From Saccharicrinis sp963666825 (GTDB lineage Bacteria; Bacteroidota; Bacteroidia; Bacteroidales; Marinilabiliaceae), in the NCBI GenBank assembly GCA_963666825.2, contig OY763044.2, positions 5,394,001 to 5,458,000 on the forward strand: 64,000 nt of DNA. The letters run 5' to 3'. The notes below the pieces were generated by a model. That model searched no databases, was not told the origin of the DNA, and was given only the letters and a program-made list of their open reading frames with translations. A program made the translations under genes and the position numbers. Below are positions 53,001-62,543 of this stretch, piece after piece; position 1 is the first letter of the stretch; each line of letters starts with the position of its first letter.

Positions 53001-54854
53001 ATGAAAAGAATTATATTCCCAATATTTGTAATAGCTGCTTTGTTATTTACAGCTTGCTCAGATATTCTAGAAGAGCAACCTCGCTCAGAATTAACCCCGG
53101 AGTTCTTCTCTACGGAAGAGGGTGTTGAATATGGACTTTCAGCAGTATATTCACAACTGCGTTTTCTATACGGACCTCATGCAATGATGTATTTAGCAAC
53201 AGAAGGTACTGATGAAGCTACCTATGGAGGTTTAAATATATCAGGAGATTCATACAACCTGGATTCATATGTAATTACTCCTTCAAATAGTGAAGTTGAA
53301 ACATTATGGAACAGACCTTTCCCTGCAATTAATACATGTAATGGTATTATTGAAAATGGGGAAACAGCTGGAGTTGATGCTTCTTTAGTTGCCGAAGCAA
53401 GATTCTTCCGTGCATTTAACTATTTTATTTTAGTTACAACATTTGGTGATGCACCACTTGATTTAGGTTCTGGTGAATTAGCATTTAATACTTCTCCTTC
53501 ACGTTTATCAACTCGTGATGCTTTAGAGGATGTTTATACAAAATGTATTTTCCCTGATTTAATCGAAGCAATTGCAGATCTTCCTGCAGAACCAAGAGTA
53601 ACAAGTGCAACTAACCAAGTTGTAGCAAGACACTTCCTTGCAAAAGCATATTTAAGCTATGCATGGTGGTTAGAACGTAATAGCGGAACTGACCCTGATG
53701 GAAAATCTTCAGCTGCTTATTTTCAGTTAGCTTATGATACAGCACTAGATGCAATACAAAATCCTGGACCATTCTCATTACAAGAAACTTTCAGATTGGT
53801 TAACCTGGGTTCAAATGATTACAATAGTGAAATCATGTTATGTGCAGATCATACATCAAGTAGTTTTACTTATGATGAAAGTACAATTAACAGTTGGGAG
53901 TCAGAGCCAAACAGCCATATGAAATCAAATCGTTCATGTTTTGCTATGAACATGCATTTTGAGATGAGCATTAATGGAAATAAGTTTATCTATCGCCAGC
54001 CAGTACAGGAAATTGGTCGTCCATGGAGAAGATTAGCTCCTACTCATGAGGTATTTACTAATACATTCCCTCAGGCTGACAGAGATATAGATACTCGTTT
54101 TGCCGGAACTTTTACAACTGCATTTCCATCAAATTACCAGGGAAGATCAAGTTTTGACGGTACTGTTCTAACAGGAGAAAATAACTTACCTATAAATGAT
54201 GGTGATACAGTATTCTATTTTGCTCCTACTGATGATATTATGGGTGATTTAACAATAAAAGAGTATGATGGTAAATACCAATATGGATATTATCCTGATA
54301 AACCTTATGCAGTTTATACTCCATCTATGATAAATCGTCATCATTTCCCAACTTTATGGAAATTTGGACCATACAGAACTGATGATATAACTCCCGATGG
54401 AGCTTATAAAAACAGTCCATCAACTCGTCCGTTCCCTATTGCTAAATTGTCTGAGACTTATTTAATAGCTGCAGAAGCTGCTGTAAAAGGTGCTAGTACA
54501 CAAGCTGGTTATACTGCTAAAGATTTAGTAAACGTAATCAGAGCAAGAGCAGGTATGCCAGATCATAGTGCTGAAATGGTTGCAGCAACACCAGCTACAA
54601 TCGATATTGACTATATTTTAATGGAGCGTTCTCGTGAACTATATGGTGAAAACATGCGTTGGTATGACCTTACTCGTACAGGGATGTTAGAGAAATATGC
54701 AGGTTCATACACTATGGTTGATGAAAAAGAACCAGTAGTTCATACTCGTGATATTCAATCATATCATTATCTAAGACCAATTCCAGCAAGTCAGTTTGAC
54801 AATATGGATAATACCGATAGTGAAAAAGCTTTATACCAAAATCCAGGATACTAG
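53001..54854 (+). CDS. SusD-like surface glycan-binding lipoprotein
   Basis: 617 residues with a lipoprotein signal (FVIAALLFTACSD). The SusD/RagB layout is present: N-terminal DILEEQPRSELTPEFFSTEEG, tetratricopeptide-type helices (FRAFNYFILVTTFGDAPLDL), a variable loop region and a C-terminal RSRELYGENMRWYDLTRTGM. It caps the SusC transporter and binds glycans at the surface. It lies 23 bases after susC. A hairpin terminator follows, which would let susC/susD be expressed more strongly than downstream genes. Confidence 0.95.
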   Translation: MKRIIFPIFVIAALLFTACSDILEEQPRSELTPEFFSTEEGVEYGLSAVYSQLRFLYGPHAMMYLATEGTDEATYGGLNISGDSYNLDSYVITPSNSEVETLWNRPFPAINTCNGIIENGETAGVDASLVAEARFFRAFNYFILVTTFGDAPLDLGSGELAFNTSPSRLSTRDALEDVYTKCIFPDLIEAIADLPAEPRVTSATNQVVARHFLAKAYLSYAWWLERNSGTDPDGKSSAAYFQLAYDTALDAIQNPGPFSLQETFRLVNLGSNDYNSEIMLCADHTSSSFTYDESTINSWESEPNSHMKSNRSCFAMNMHFEMSINGNKFIYRQPVQEIGRPWRRLAPTHEVFTNTFPQADRDIDTRFAGTFTTAFPSNYQGRSSFDGTVLTGENNLPINDGDTVFYFAPTDDIMGDLTIKEYDGKYQYGYYPDKPYAVYTPSMINRHHFPTLWKFGPYRTDDITPDGAYKNSPSTRPFPIAKLSETYLIAAEAAVKGASTQAGYTAKDLVNVIRARAGMPDHSAEMVAATPATIDIDYILMERSRELYGENMRWYDLTRTGMLEKYAGSYTMVDEKEPVVHTRDIQSYHYLRPIPASQFDNMDNTDSEKALYQNPGY

Positions 54855-55244
54855 AAATTGTTGTATAGGTGAATATTTCATGGGGTAGTCACTGTTATAG
54901 TGACTGCCCTTTTAAAAGATTTAATTCAAAAAAATCTATCTGAAAATGAACTGATTTAGGGTTTCAAATAATATCAGATACTGGCTGTTTATGCTCAATA
55001 CCCAACCAATTTAATAAATGAAATACTCTTTGGAAGAATAGTTGATTTGATGTGTAAGATGTTGAAAGATAAATAAATGTTTATGATGTGAAGTTGGCGG
55101 ATAGATATTTTAGGGGTAAAATATTCTTAATAGCAAAAAAGATTAATCCACCAGCATTTTAATGATGAGTATTTATTTATGATTCAATAATTAGAATTAA
55201 AGATCATAGGAGTAATGAATAGAAAATAAGATAAAATATACGAA
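54855..55244. other. Gene-free stretch after SusD
   Basis: It contains the terminator at 54883-54913. The other 330 bases are AT-rich and hold no frame, repeat or promoter match I trust. They probably contain the promoter of the symporter gene. Confidence 0.5.
54883..54913 (+). terminator. Hairpin terminator after SusD
   Basis: GGGTAGTCACT (54883-54893) pairs with AGTGACTGCCC (54899-54909) with one T-G wobble and a 5-base loop, followed by TTTT. It likely reduces transcription into the downstream symporter, dehydrogenase and hydrolase genes. Confidence 0.8.
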
Positions 55245-56723
55245 ATGACAGATTCATCAGAAAAAATATCAGTTATTGAAAAAATAGGATATAGTTTGGG
55301 AGACTTAGCAGCAAACTTGATTTTTCAAACATTGATGGCTTTTATAGCTTTCTTTTATACTGATTTATATAAGATTCCTCCAACAACAGCTTCTGCAATT
55401 ATCTTTTTTGGAGGTATGTTTGGAGCTTTTTTTAACCCTGTAATGGGAATGATTGCGGATAGAACGAATACAAGATGGGGTAAATTCAGACCATGGATCT
55501 TGTGGACTTCAGTTCCTTTTGGAGTTTCTGCTATTTTGGCCTTTACTACTCCAAACTTTAGTATGACAGGTAAGATTATTTATGCCTTAGTTACTTATGT
55601 AGTTTTAGTTCTTGTATACTCAGCCAACAACTTACCATACTCATCATTGAGCGGTGTTATTACTGGAGATATGGGAGAGCGTAACAGTATTTCTTCCTAT
55701 CGATTTACTGCCGTGATGATTGCACAATTCATTATTCAGGTGTTTTTATTACCGCTTGCATTAATTATGGGTGATGGAGATAAGGCACTTGGTTTTGAAA
55801 AAGTAATGACCACATTTGCCATTACAGGAACCATTTTCTTTATTATTACCTTCTTAACAACTAAAGAGCGTATTATTCCTACAGTTGAGCAAACTTCTTC
55901 TGTAAAACAAGACTTATCCGACCTTTTTAAAAATAAACCCTGGATTATGATGTGTGGGGTTACGGTATTCATTTTTGTAACGGTATCACTAAAAGGAGGA
56001 ATGTATGTTTATTATTTTGAGGACTTTGTCAATAATCAAAATCTGGATAATTTCTTAAATGATATAGGTTTTTATGGATTAATAGATGGATTAAACAGCA
56101 TGTTTCAAGGAATGGGACTACATGGTTTCCAATGGCCTAAAGAAGTAGCAACCTCAGGATTCAGTTTGTTTAATGCACTTGCCACCATCTTCATGATTAT
56201 CGGAATCATGTTCTCAAAAAAGATGGCTGATAAGTACGGAAAAAGAGATGTATATAAGTATGGTGTATTAGTTTCTGCAATTTTTCAATTTTCATTCATC
56301 TTTTGCAGCCCTCATGCAGTCGGAGCTATCTTTCTAATTCAGGTGCTTCACGGGTTGAGTTATGGGGTAACAATTCCATTATTATGGGCAATGATTGCTG
56401 ATGTTGCAGATTATTCAGAATGGAAAAATAACAGAAGGGCAACAGCCATTATTTTCTCAGCAATGATCTTCGGATTAAAATTCGGATTAAGTGTAGGAGG
56501 AGCATTGGTTGCCGGAATACTTGGTTGGTTTGGATATTCAGAAATGGCAGCAGTACAGTCTGATACTACTGTGTTAGGAATCAAGCTTGCCATGAGTGTA
56601 ATTCCTGCTATTACCTTCTTTATTGCTGTAGGATTTTTATTCTTCTATGAAATAGACCGGAAAAAGGAAATTGAGATTGAAGCAGATCTTAATAAACGAA
56701 GAGCTGCAAAAATCAATTCTTAA
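55245..56723 (+). CDS. GPH-family sugar:cation symporter (MFS), copy 1
   Basis: 492 residues with about 12 membrane helices. GPH/MelB-type landmarks are IGYSLGDLAANLIFQ, FNPVMGMIADRTNTRWGKFRPWILW and LLWAMIADVADYSEWKNNRRATAI. It probably imports xylo-oligosaccharides, xylose or glucuronate across the inner membrane with Na+ or H+. It is about 390 bases from SusD behind a terminator. A second copy lies at the right edge; the two share most landmark motifs, so they are paralogues with perhaps different substrates. Confidence 0.93.
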   Translation: MTDSSEKISVIEKIGYSLGDLAANLIFQTLMAFIAFFYTDLYKIPPTTASAIIFFGGMFGAFFNPVMGMIADRTNTRWGKFRPWILWTSVPFGVSAILAFTTPNFSMTGKIIYALVTYVVLVLVYSANNLPYSSLSGVITGDMGERNSISSYRFTAVMIAQFIIQVFLLPLALIMGDGDKALGFEKVMTTFAITGTIFFIITFLTTKERIIPTVEQTSSVKQDLSDLFKNKPWIMMCGVTVFIFVTVSLKGGMYVYYFEDFVNNQNLDNFLNDIGFYGLIDGLNSMFQGMGLHGFQWPKEVATSGFSLFNALATIFMIIGIMFSKKMADKYGKRDVYKYGVLVSAIFQFSFIFCSPHAVGAIFLIQVLHGLSYGVTIPLLWAMIADVADYSEWKNNRRATAIIFSAMIFGLKFGLSVGGALVAGILGWFGYSEMAAVQSDTTVLGIKLAMSVIPAITFFIAVGFLFFYEIDRKKEIEIEADLNKRRAAKINS

Positions 56724-56857
56724 TAGAGTTAATTAAACATATAATAAAAACATTAAAAATATAAGGTAGTGAAACGAGCCATGAGAAGATATCTCTCAAA
56801 AAGGAAGATGTTTATTTCTGGCAAGTTCCATATGACCTTATTTAAAAACATAAGCAT

Positions 56858-57889
56858 ATGAAACAAGCTGTAATGACCGAATTAAATAAGGTTGAGATTG
56901 TAAAAGCTGAAGTACCTGTTCCTTTGGATAATGAAGTGCTAATTAAATTGGAATATGTAGGTGTGTGCGGTTCCGATCTTCATTATTATGAACATGGTAG
57001 AATAAGCAATTTTATTGTGGAAATGCCATTTGTTTTAGGTCACGAGTGTGCGGGAACAGTTGTGAAGGTAGGAAAAGATGTTTCGCATTTAAAAGAAGGA
57101 GATAGGGTAGCCCTTGAGCCAGGAAAAACATGTGGAGAGTGTGAGCATTGCAAATCTGGTAAATATAACCTGTGTGAAGATGTAATCTTTTTTGCAACAC
57201 CTCCCGTTCCGGGAACATTTCAGGAATATGTGGCTCATGAAGCAAGTTTGTGTTTTAAACTTCCTGAAAATGTGAGTACAATGGAAGGTGCTTTAATTGA
57301 ACCTTTAGCTGTAGGATTTCATGCAGCAATTCAGGGAGGAGCATCAGTAGGGCAAACAGCTGTAGTAACAGGTGCAGGTGCAATTGGTTTAGTTAGCGTT
57401 ATGGCATTAAAAGCCATGGGTGTTTCAAAGGTTTACGTGGTGGATGTTGTTGAGAAGCGACTAGAAAAAGCTTTAGAAATAGGTGCAACCGGTGTTATTA
57501 ATGCCAGTAAGGAAAATACAATTGATAAAATCATGGAATTAACCGAAGGAAAAGGTATTGATTTGTCAATTGAAACAGCCGGAGCTGAGATCACAATTTC
57601 TCAATTATTAAAAGTAGCGAAAAAAGGATCTACTGTAGTGTTTGTGGGTTATAGTGCCAAAGAGACTGTAAGTGTTCCTGTTAATTTAATTTTAGATAAA
57701 GAGTTAACTATTAAATCTGTATTCAGATATCGTAATATTTTCCCATTAGCAATAGAAAGTGTTGCAGCAGGTATTGTTCCTATCCAGAAAATTGTTTCAG
57801 ATTCATTTGACTTTGATGATATTCAGGATGGACTGACCAAGTGCGTAAATAATAAGGAAGATATTGTTAAGGCTGTAATTAAGATTTAA
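56858..57889 (+). CDS. Zinc-dependent sorbitol/xylitol-type alcohol dehydrogenase
   Basis: 343 residues of the medium-chain dehydrogenase family. The catalytic zinc region has GVCGSDLHYYEHG and GHECAGTV; the structural zinc loop GKTCGECEHCKSGKYNLC has all four Cys; the NAD(P) Rossmann motif is GAGAIGLV followed by VYVVDV. The sequence is most like polyol (sorbitol/xylitol) dehydrogenases. In this locus it may oxidise xylitol or a uronate-derived alcohol; the substrate is inferred. No signal peptide, so cytoplasmic. Its start overlaps a short upstream frame (ATGA), which may be chance. Confidence 0.88.
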   Translation: MKQAVMTELNKVEIVKAEVPVPLDNEVLIKLEYVGVCGSDLHYYEHGRISNFIVEMPFVLGHECAGTVVKVGKDVSHLKEGDRVALEPGKTCGECEHCKSGKYNLCEDVIFFATPPVPGTFQEYVAHEASLCFKLPENVSTMEGALIEPLAVGFHAAIQGGASVGQTAVVTGAGAIGLVSVMALKAMGVSKVYVVDVVEKRLEKALEIGATGVINASKENTIDKIMELTEGKGIDLSIETAGAEITISQLLKVAKKGSTVVFVGYSAKETVSVPVNLILDKELTIKSVFRYRNIFPLAIESVAAGIVPIQKIVSDSFDFDDIQDGLTKCVNNKEDIVKAVIKI

Positions 57890-57891
57890 TC

Positions 57892-59469
57892 ATGAGTCAA
57901 AAAACGTTTAGCAATCCGATTTTAAGTGGTTTTTATCCCGATCCTTCCATATGTAGGGTCGGTGATGATTACTACATGGTAACATCCTCATTTGTTTACT
58001 ATCCGGGTTTGCCAATTTTTCACAGTAAAGATTTGGTTAACTGGGAGCAAATTGGGCATGGTATTGAACGTACCAATCAGTTGGACTATAAAAACTGTGA
58101 AACATCACTGGGTTTATGGGCTCCAACAATTCGTTATCATAAAGGAAAGTTTTACATCATAAATACATTTGTATCAGAGGGTAGAGAAGCCCGAAGAGAC
58201 AACTTTATTATTACCGCAGATAAGCCCGAAGGACCATGGAGTGATCCCGTTTTTATTGAAGGTGCTGACGGTATCGATCCATCCATCTTTTTTGATGAGG
58301 ATGGTAAAGTTTGGTATGCGGGAAACTGCATTATTCCAAAAGAAGAGAGTGAATATGAAGGGCATCATGCTATTTATTTGTGCGAACTGGATCCTGAATC
58401 ATTTCAGATTATTAGTGATATTAAACTGATATGGAATGGTAACAGAACAACCAGCAAATGGATTGAAGCTCCTCATATCTATAAAAAAGATGGATACTAT
58501 TATCTGATTGTTGCCGAAGGTGGAACGTTTACCAATCATAGTGTTATGATGGCTCGAAGCAAAACGATTGATGGTGATTATGAAATCTGTCCTCGAAATC
58601 CTGTTGTAACACACCGTCATGTTTCCTTGATGAATCCAATTTCAGTTGTTGGTCATGCTGATATTGTTGAAACTCAAAATGGTGAATGGTGGATGGTGTT
58701 GTTGGGAGTTAGACCTTATGAAGGCATCAATTACAATTTAGGAAGAGAAACATTTTTAGCGCCAATTATAAGGGATGAAGATGGCTGGATAAGATTGGAT
58801 ACACCTTATGGTTTAATCCAGGCAGAGGAACGTAAACCAAATCTAGAAGAACATCCATATCCAAAGGCTGAGATAAAAGACGATTTTGATGGGGAACTTA
58901 GTATGATTTGGAATACAGTTAAACCATATCAAAAGGAGTTCTTTAACCTTAAAGAAAGAGAAAGTCATTTACGAATTTATCTTCAGCCGGAAGTCATTCA
59001 TGAAATATGTACGCCTCCTTTTGTAGGAAGAAGACAGCAGCATAAAAACTTTGAAGTTACAGTAGCAATGGATTTTACTCCAATAGCTGAAAATGAAGAG
59101 GCCGGATTGGTATTGTTAAGTGATGACCGATTCAATTATTCGTTTGTTGTTGGTAAAAGCGCAGAAAGTAAAGTTCTTCGTCTGTATCAGACTGAAAAAG
59201 CAAAGTATGAACTATTGGCCGAAATACCAATTGAAAGTAAAAGTGATATTTATCTTGGAATAAAAGCTTGTGATACTGCTTATGATTTTTATTACGGTTA
59301 TTCAATATCTAAGATGGTTCCGTTTAAGCAAGGTTTAAAAGCATCTTTATTAAGTTCAACAGTAAACGAAGGCTTTACAGGAACTTACATAGGAATGTAT
59401 GCAAGTTCAAATAAACAGGAATCAAAATCATTTGCTGATTTTGATTGGTTCATATATGAACCTAAATAA
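57892..59469 (+). CDS. GH43 family glycoside hydrolase (beta-xylosidase/alpha-L-arabinofuranosidase)
   Basis: 525 residues without a signal peptide, so cytoplasmic. The five-bladed propeller carries FYPDPSICRVGDDYYMVTSS with Asp17 (general base), DGIDPSIFFDEDG with Asp129 and KWIEAPHIYKKDGYYY with Glu192 (general acid), the standard GH43 triad. A C-terminal beta-sandwich (about 325-525, KAEIKDDFDGELSMIWNT) is typical of the larger xylosidase-like subfamilies. It would cleave xylobiose or arabinosyl-xylose after import. The start is 2 bases after the dehydrogenase gene. The subfamily is not certain. Confidence 0.93.
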   Translation: MSQKTFSNPILSGFYPDPSICRVGDDYYMVTSSFVYYPGLPIFHSKDLVNWEQIGHGIERTNQLDYKNCETSLGLWAPTIRYHKGKFYIINTFVSEGREARRDNFIITADKPEGPWSDPVFIEGADGIDPSIFFDEDGKVWYAGNCIIPKEESEYEGHHAIYLCELDPESFQIISDIKLIWNGNRTTSKWIEAPHIYKKDGYYYLIVAEGGTFTNHSVMMARSKTIDGDYEICPRNPVVTHRHVSLMNPISVVGHADIVETQNGEWWMVLLGVRPYEGINYNLGRETFLAPIIRDEDGWIRLDTPYGLIQAEERKPNLEEHPYPKAEIKDDFDGELSMIWNTVKPYQKEFFNLKERESHLRIYLQPEVIHEICTPPFVGRRQQHKNFEVTVAMDFTPIAENEEAGLVLLSDDRFNYSFVVGKSAESKVLRLYQTEKAKYELLAEIPIESKSDIYLGIKACDTAYDFYYGYSISKMVPFKQGLKASLLSSTVNEGFTGTYIGMYASSNKQESKSFADFDWFIYEPK

Positions 59470-59525
59470 ATAATAAATAGGTTTCATTGAGTTTTTGATT
59501 TAGTAATACTGGTTTAGATTAACAT

Positions 59526-59565
59526 TTTGTATCGGGATAAACATCAAGCCTTATCCCGATACAAA
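59526..59565. repeat. 15-bp perfect intergenic hairpin
   Basis: TTTGTATCGGGATAA (59526-59540) and TTATCCCGATACAAA (59551-59565) form a perfect stem with a 10-base loop between GH43 and GH115. No T-run follows, so it may be an RNA-stability element, a dispersed repeat or a weak terminator. Confidence 0.65.
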
Positions 59566-59588
59566 TTAGCATTTAAGAAGTTTAAATA

Positions 59589-62534
59589 ATGAAGGCCCTC
59601 GTTCAAAAAATAATATTTCATAAAAGCTTATTAAGATATTGTGTCTTAGTTAATCTATTTATTCTGAGTATGAGTTGTTCAATCAGGATAAGCAATACAA
59701 ATACTGCAGATGATCCACATGATTATGTTCTAACGTCAGAACAACCACAAAGCTTTACAATCTCAAATCAACAAAAAGTATCTCCAGTTCTTATATCAGC
59801 ATCTGATTACTCTGGCATAAACAAAGTTGCCAAGCTGTTTCAAAATGATATTCTTCAAGTTTCTGGGTCAAATCCGGATCTGTTTATTGATTCAATTCCA
59901 AAAACAGAACAAATCATCCTTATCGGAACTATTCAGAAAAATCCTTATATAAAGCAATTAGCTGATGAGGGTAAAATCGACACAAAAGACATTATTGGTA
60001 AATGGGAAACTTCATTAATAGAAGTAATTGAAAATCCATTTCCAAACATTAAAAAAGCACTTGTTATAACAGGTAGCGATAAAAGAGGCGTTATATACGG
60101 GATGTTTGATATATCTCGTAAAATTGGTGTCTCACCTTGGTATTGGTGGGCGGACGTTCCAGTAAAAAAGCAAGATCAAATTTTTATAAAAAAGGGAAGA
60201 TACAACCTTGGCGAACCTAAGGTTAAATACAGGGGTATATTTTTAAATGATGAGGCACCAGCATTAAGTGGCTGGGCCGATGAGAAGTTTGGTGGGTTTA
60301 ATCACCAATTTTATGATAAGGTTTTTGAATTAATTCTACGTTTAAAAGGAAACTATTTATGGCCGGCCATGTGGGGATCTGCATTTTATGATGATGATCC
60401 CAAAAATGGCGAACTGGCAAATGAATACGGAATCGTAATGGGAACATCACATCATGAACCTTTAGGGAGGGCTCATGCCGAGTGGGGTAGATACGGTTCT
60501 GGACAATGGGACTATACTAAAAATGCCAAAATACTGGATGAGTTTTGGGAAGTAGGTATGCTTCGAATGAAAGATTGGGATAAAATTGTTACTGTTGGAA
60601 TGCGTGGCGATGGAGATGAAAGTATGAGTGAAGAAACAAATACTGAATTGCTGGAGCGTATTGTTACCAATCAAAGAAAGATTATTGAAGATATTACCAA
60701 TAAACCTGCAGCAAAAACACCTCAATTGTGGGCATTATATAAAGAAGTGCAGGAGTATTACGATAAAGGAATGCGTGTTCCGGATGATGTTACTTTACTT
60801 TTATGTGATGATAATTGGGGAAATGTAAGACGATTACCTGATTTAGATTTGCCTGACAGATCTGGAGGTTATGGAATGTATTATCATTTTGATTATGTGG
60901 GAGGACCAAGAAATTACAAATGGTTAAATACTAAAATTATTCCTCGTATTTGGGAACAAATGCATTTGTGTTACGAATATAGAGTGGATCAAATTTGGAT
61001 TGTTAATGTAGGTGATTTAAAACCAATGGAACTCCCAATTTCATTTTTTCTTGATTATGCATGGAATCCGGAAGAAATTGGTGTCAAGGAGATGGATGAG
61101 TATACAACAAATTGGGCGAAAGAACAATTTGGGGATCAATATGCTCAACAAATAGCTAAAATTCTGGATACATATACCAAATTTAATTCGCGAAGAACGC
61201 CTGAATTACTTTATTCTGATACATATAGCTTAACGAACTATCGTGAATTTGAAAAAGTAACAGATGACTATAAATTACTCACTCAAACCTCAGAAGAACT
61301 TTACAAGGTAATACCTGTTGCTCAAAAAGATGCATATTATCAACTGGTTCATTTTCCTGTTATAGCATGTTCAAACCTTTATGAGCTCTATTATGCTCAT
61401 GCTTTAAATCAAATGTATTCGAAACAAGGGCGACATCTGACAAATAAAATGGCATTTAAGGTTGAGAACTTGTTCAATAAGGATGCAGAACTTACAAATT
61501 TCTATCATGAGAAATTAGCAGATGGTAAATGGAATCATATGATGGCGCAAACTCATATAGGATATACTTATTGGCAGCAGCCAGACGTAAACACAATGCC
61601 TGCAATATCTCGTATTAATTTACCACAGAAAGGATTAATGGGTGTTTGGCCAGAAGGTTCTGAGTTGTTTTGGCCGGAAAATAAAGAGAATCTAAAGCTA
61701 CCCGAATTTGATAATCTAAATGATCAGCGTTTCATTTTTGAAGTATTTAATAGGGGTAAAGAGGGTTTTGATTTTAAGATTTTGACCGAAGATAAATGGA
61801 TTAATGTTTCTGAACAAGAAGGGGAAATTGATGATCAAAAACGAATTGAAGTAAGTATTGATTGGTCAAAATTAAAAATAGGTCGTCATTATTCAAAAAT
61901 CATTGTTAAATCAGAAGATAATAAGCAAGCTGAAATACTTATCAATGCAATGAAGGTCGATAAGAGTCAGACAATGAATGGCTATATTGAACGCAATGGA
62001 TATGTTAGCCTTGAGGCAAATCACTTTACCTCAAGTCATAATGCTGATCATGTTAAATGGGAGATAATACCCGGATTAAGCAGGACAGATTCTGGTGTTT
62101 CCACCTTTCCTGTAACAGAATCTTTAAATAAGGATGTGATTTCAAATCCATCGTTAAATTACGATTTTTACCTCTTGCATTATCCCGAGGATGAACAGAT
62201 TGAATTTACAGTTTATTTATCGCCTACATTAAATTTTAAAGGTAAAGAGGGATTACGATTTGCTGTATCTGTCGATGATCAGAAACCAATAGAGCTTAAT
62301 ATGCATGAAGGAATGGATATACCTGATTGGAAATATCCGGATTGGTTCAATAGCGCAGTTGGATGTAATATCATTAAAAAAACAGTTACACTAAAGCTTC
62401 AAAATCCAGGACAACATACACTGAAGTATTACATGATTGATGGTGGTGTCATCTTACAGAAGATGGTGATTAATAATGGAGGTTTAAAAGATTCATATTT
62501 GGGACCTCCTGAGTCAAAAAGATTGAATGATTAA
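59589..62534 (+). CDS. GH115 alpha-glucuronidase lipoprotein
   Basis: 981 residues. A long N-region is followed by a hydrophobic stretch ending LSMSCS, a lipoprotein-like signal. GH115 features include KRGVIYGMFDISRKIGVSPWYWWADVP, YRGIFLNDEAPALSGWADEKFGG, LRLKGNYLWPAMWGSAFYDDD, GTSHHEPLGRAHAEWGRYG and VGMRGDGDESMSEETN. The C-terminal domain (about 790-981, ERNGYVSLEANHF) is the family's accessory domain. GH115 removes glucuronic acid also from internal xyloses, complementing GH67. The lipid anchor would place it in the outer membrane, facing the periplasm or the surface. Confidence 0.94.
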   Translation: MKALVQKIIFHKSLLRYCVLVNLFILSMSCSIRISNTNTADDPHDYVLTSEQPQSFTISNQQKVSPVLISASDYSGINKVAKLFQNDILQVSGSNPDLFIDSIPKTEQIILIGTIQKNPYIKQLADEGKIDTKDIIGKWETSLIEVIENPFPNIKKALVITGSDKRGVIYGMFDISRKIGVSPWYWWADVPVKKQDQIFIKKGRYNLGEPKVKYRGIFLNDEAPALSGWADEKFGGFNHQFYDKVFELILRLKGNYLWPAMWGSAFYDDDPKNGELANEYGIVMGTSHHEPLGRAHAEWGRYGSGQWDYTKNAKILDEFWEVGMLRMKDWDKIVTVGMRGDGDESMSEETNTELLERIVTNQRKIIEDITNKPAAKTPQLWALYKEVQEYYDKGMRVPDDVTLLLCDDNWGNVRRLPDLDLPDRSGGYGMYYHFDYVGGPRNYKWLNTKIIPRIWEQMHLCYEYRVDQIWIVNVGDLKPMELPISFFLDYAWNPEEIGVKEMDEYTTNWAKEQFGDQYAQQIAKILDTYTKFNSRRTPELLYSDTYSLTNYREFEKVTDDYKLLTQTSEELYKVIPVAQKDAYYQLVHFPVIACSNLYELYYAHALNQMYSKQGRHLTNKMAFKVENLFNKDAELTNFYHEKLADGKWNHMMAQTHIGYTYWQQPDVNTMPAISRINLPQKGLMGVWPEGSELFWPENKENLKLPEFDNLNDQRFIFEVFNRGKEGFDFKILTEDKWINVSEQEGEIDDQKRIEVSIDWSKLKIGRHYSKIIVKSEDNKQAEILINAMKVDKSQTMNGYIERNGYVSLEANHFTSSHNADHVKWEIIPGLSRTDSGVSTFPVTESLNKDVISNPSLNYDFYLLHYPEDEQIEFTVYLSPTLNFKGKEGLRFAVSVDDQKPIELNMHEGMDIPDWKYPDWFNSAVGCNIIKKTVTLKLQNPGQHTLKYYMIDGGVILQKMVINNGGLKDSYLGPPESKRLND

Positions 62535-62543
62535 CTAGTATAT

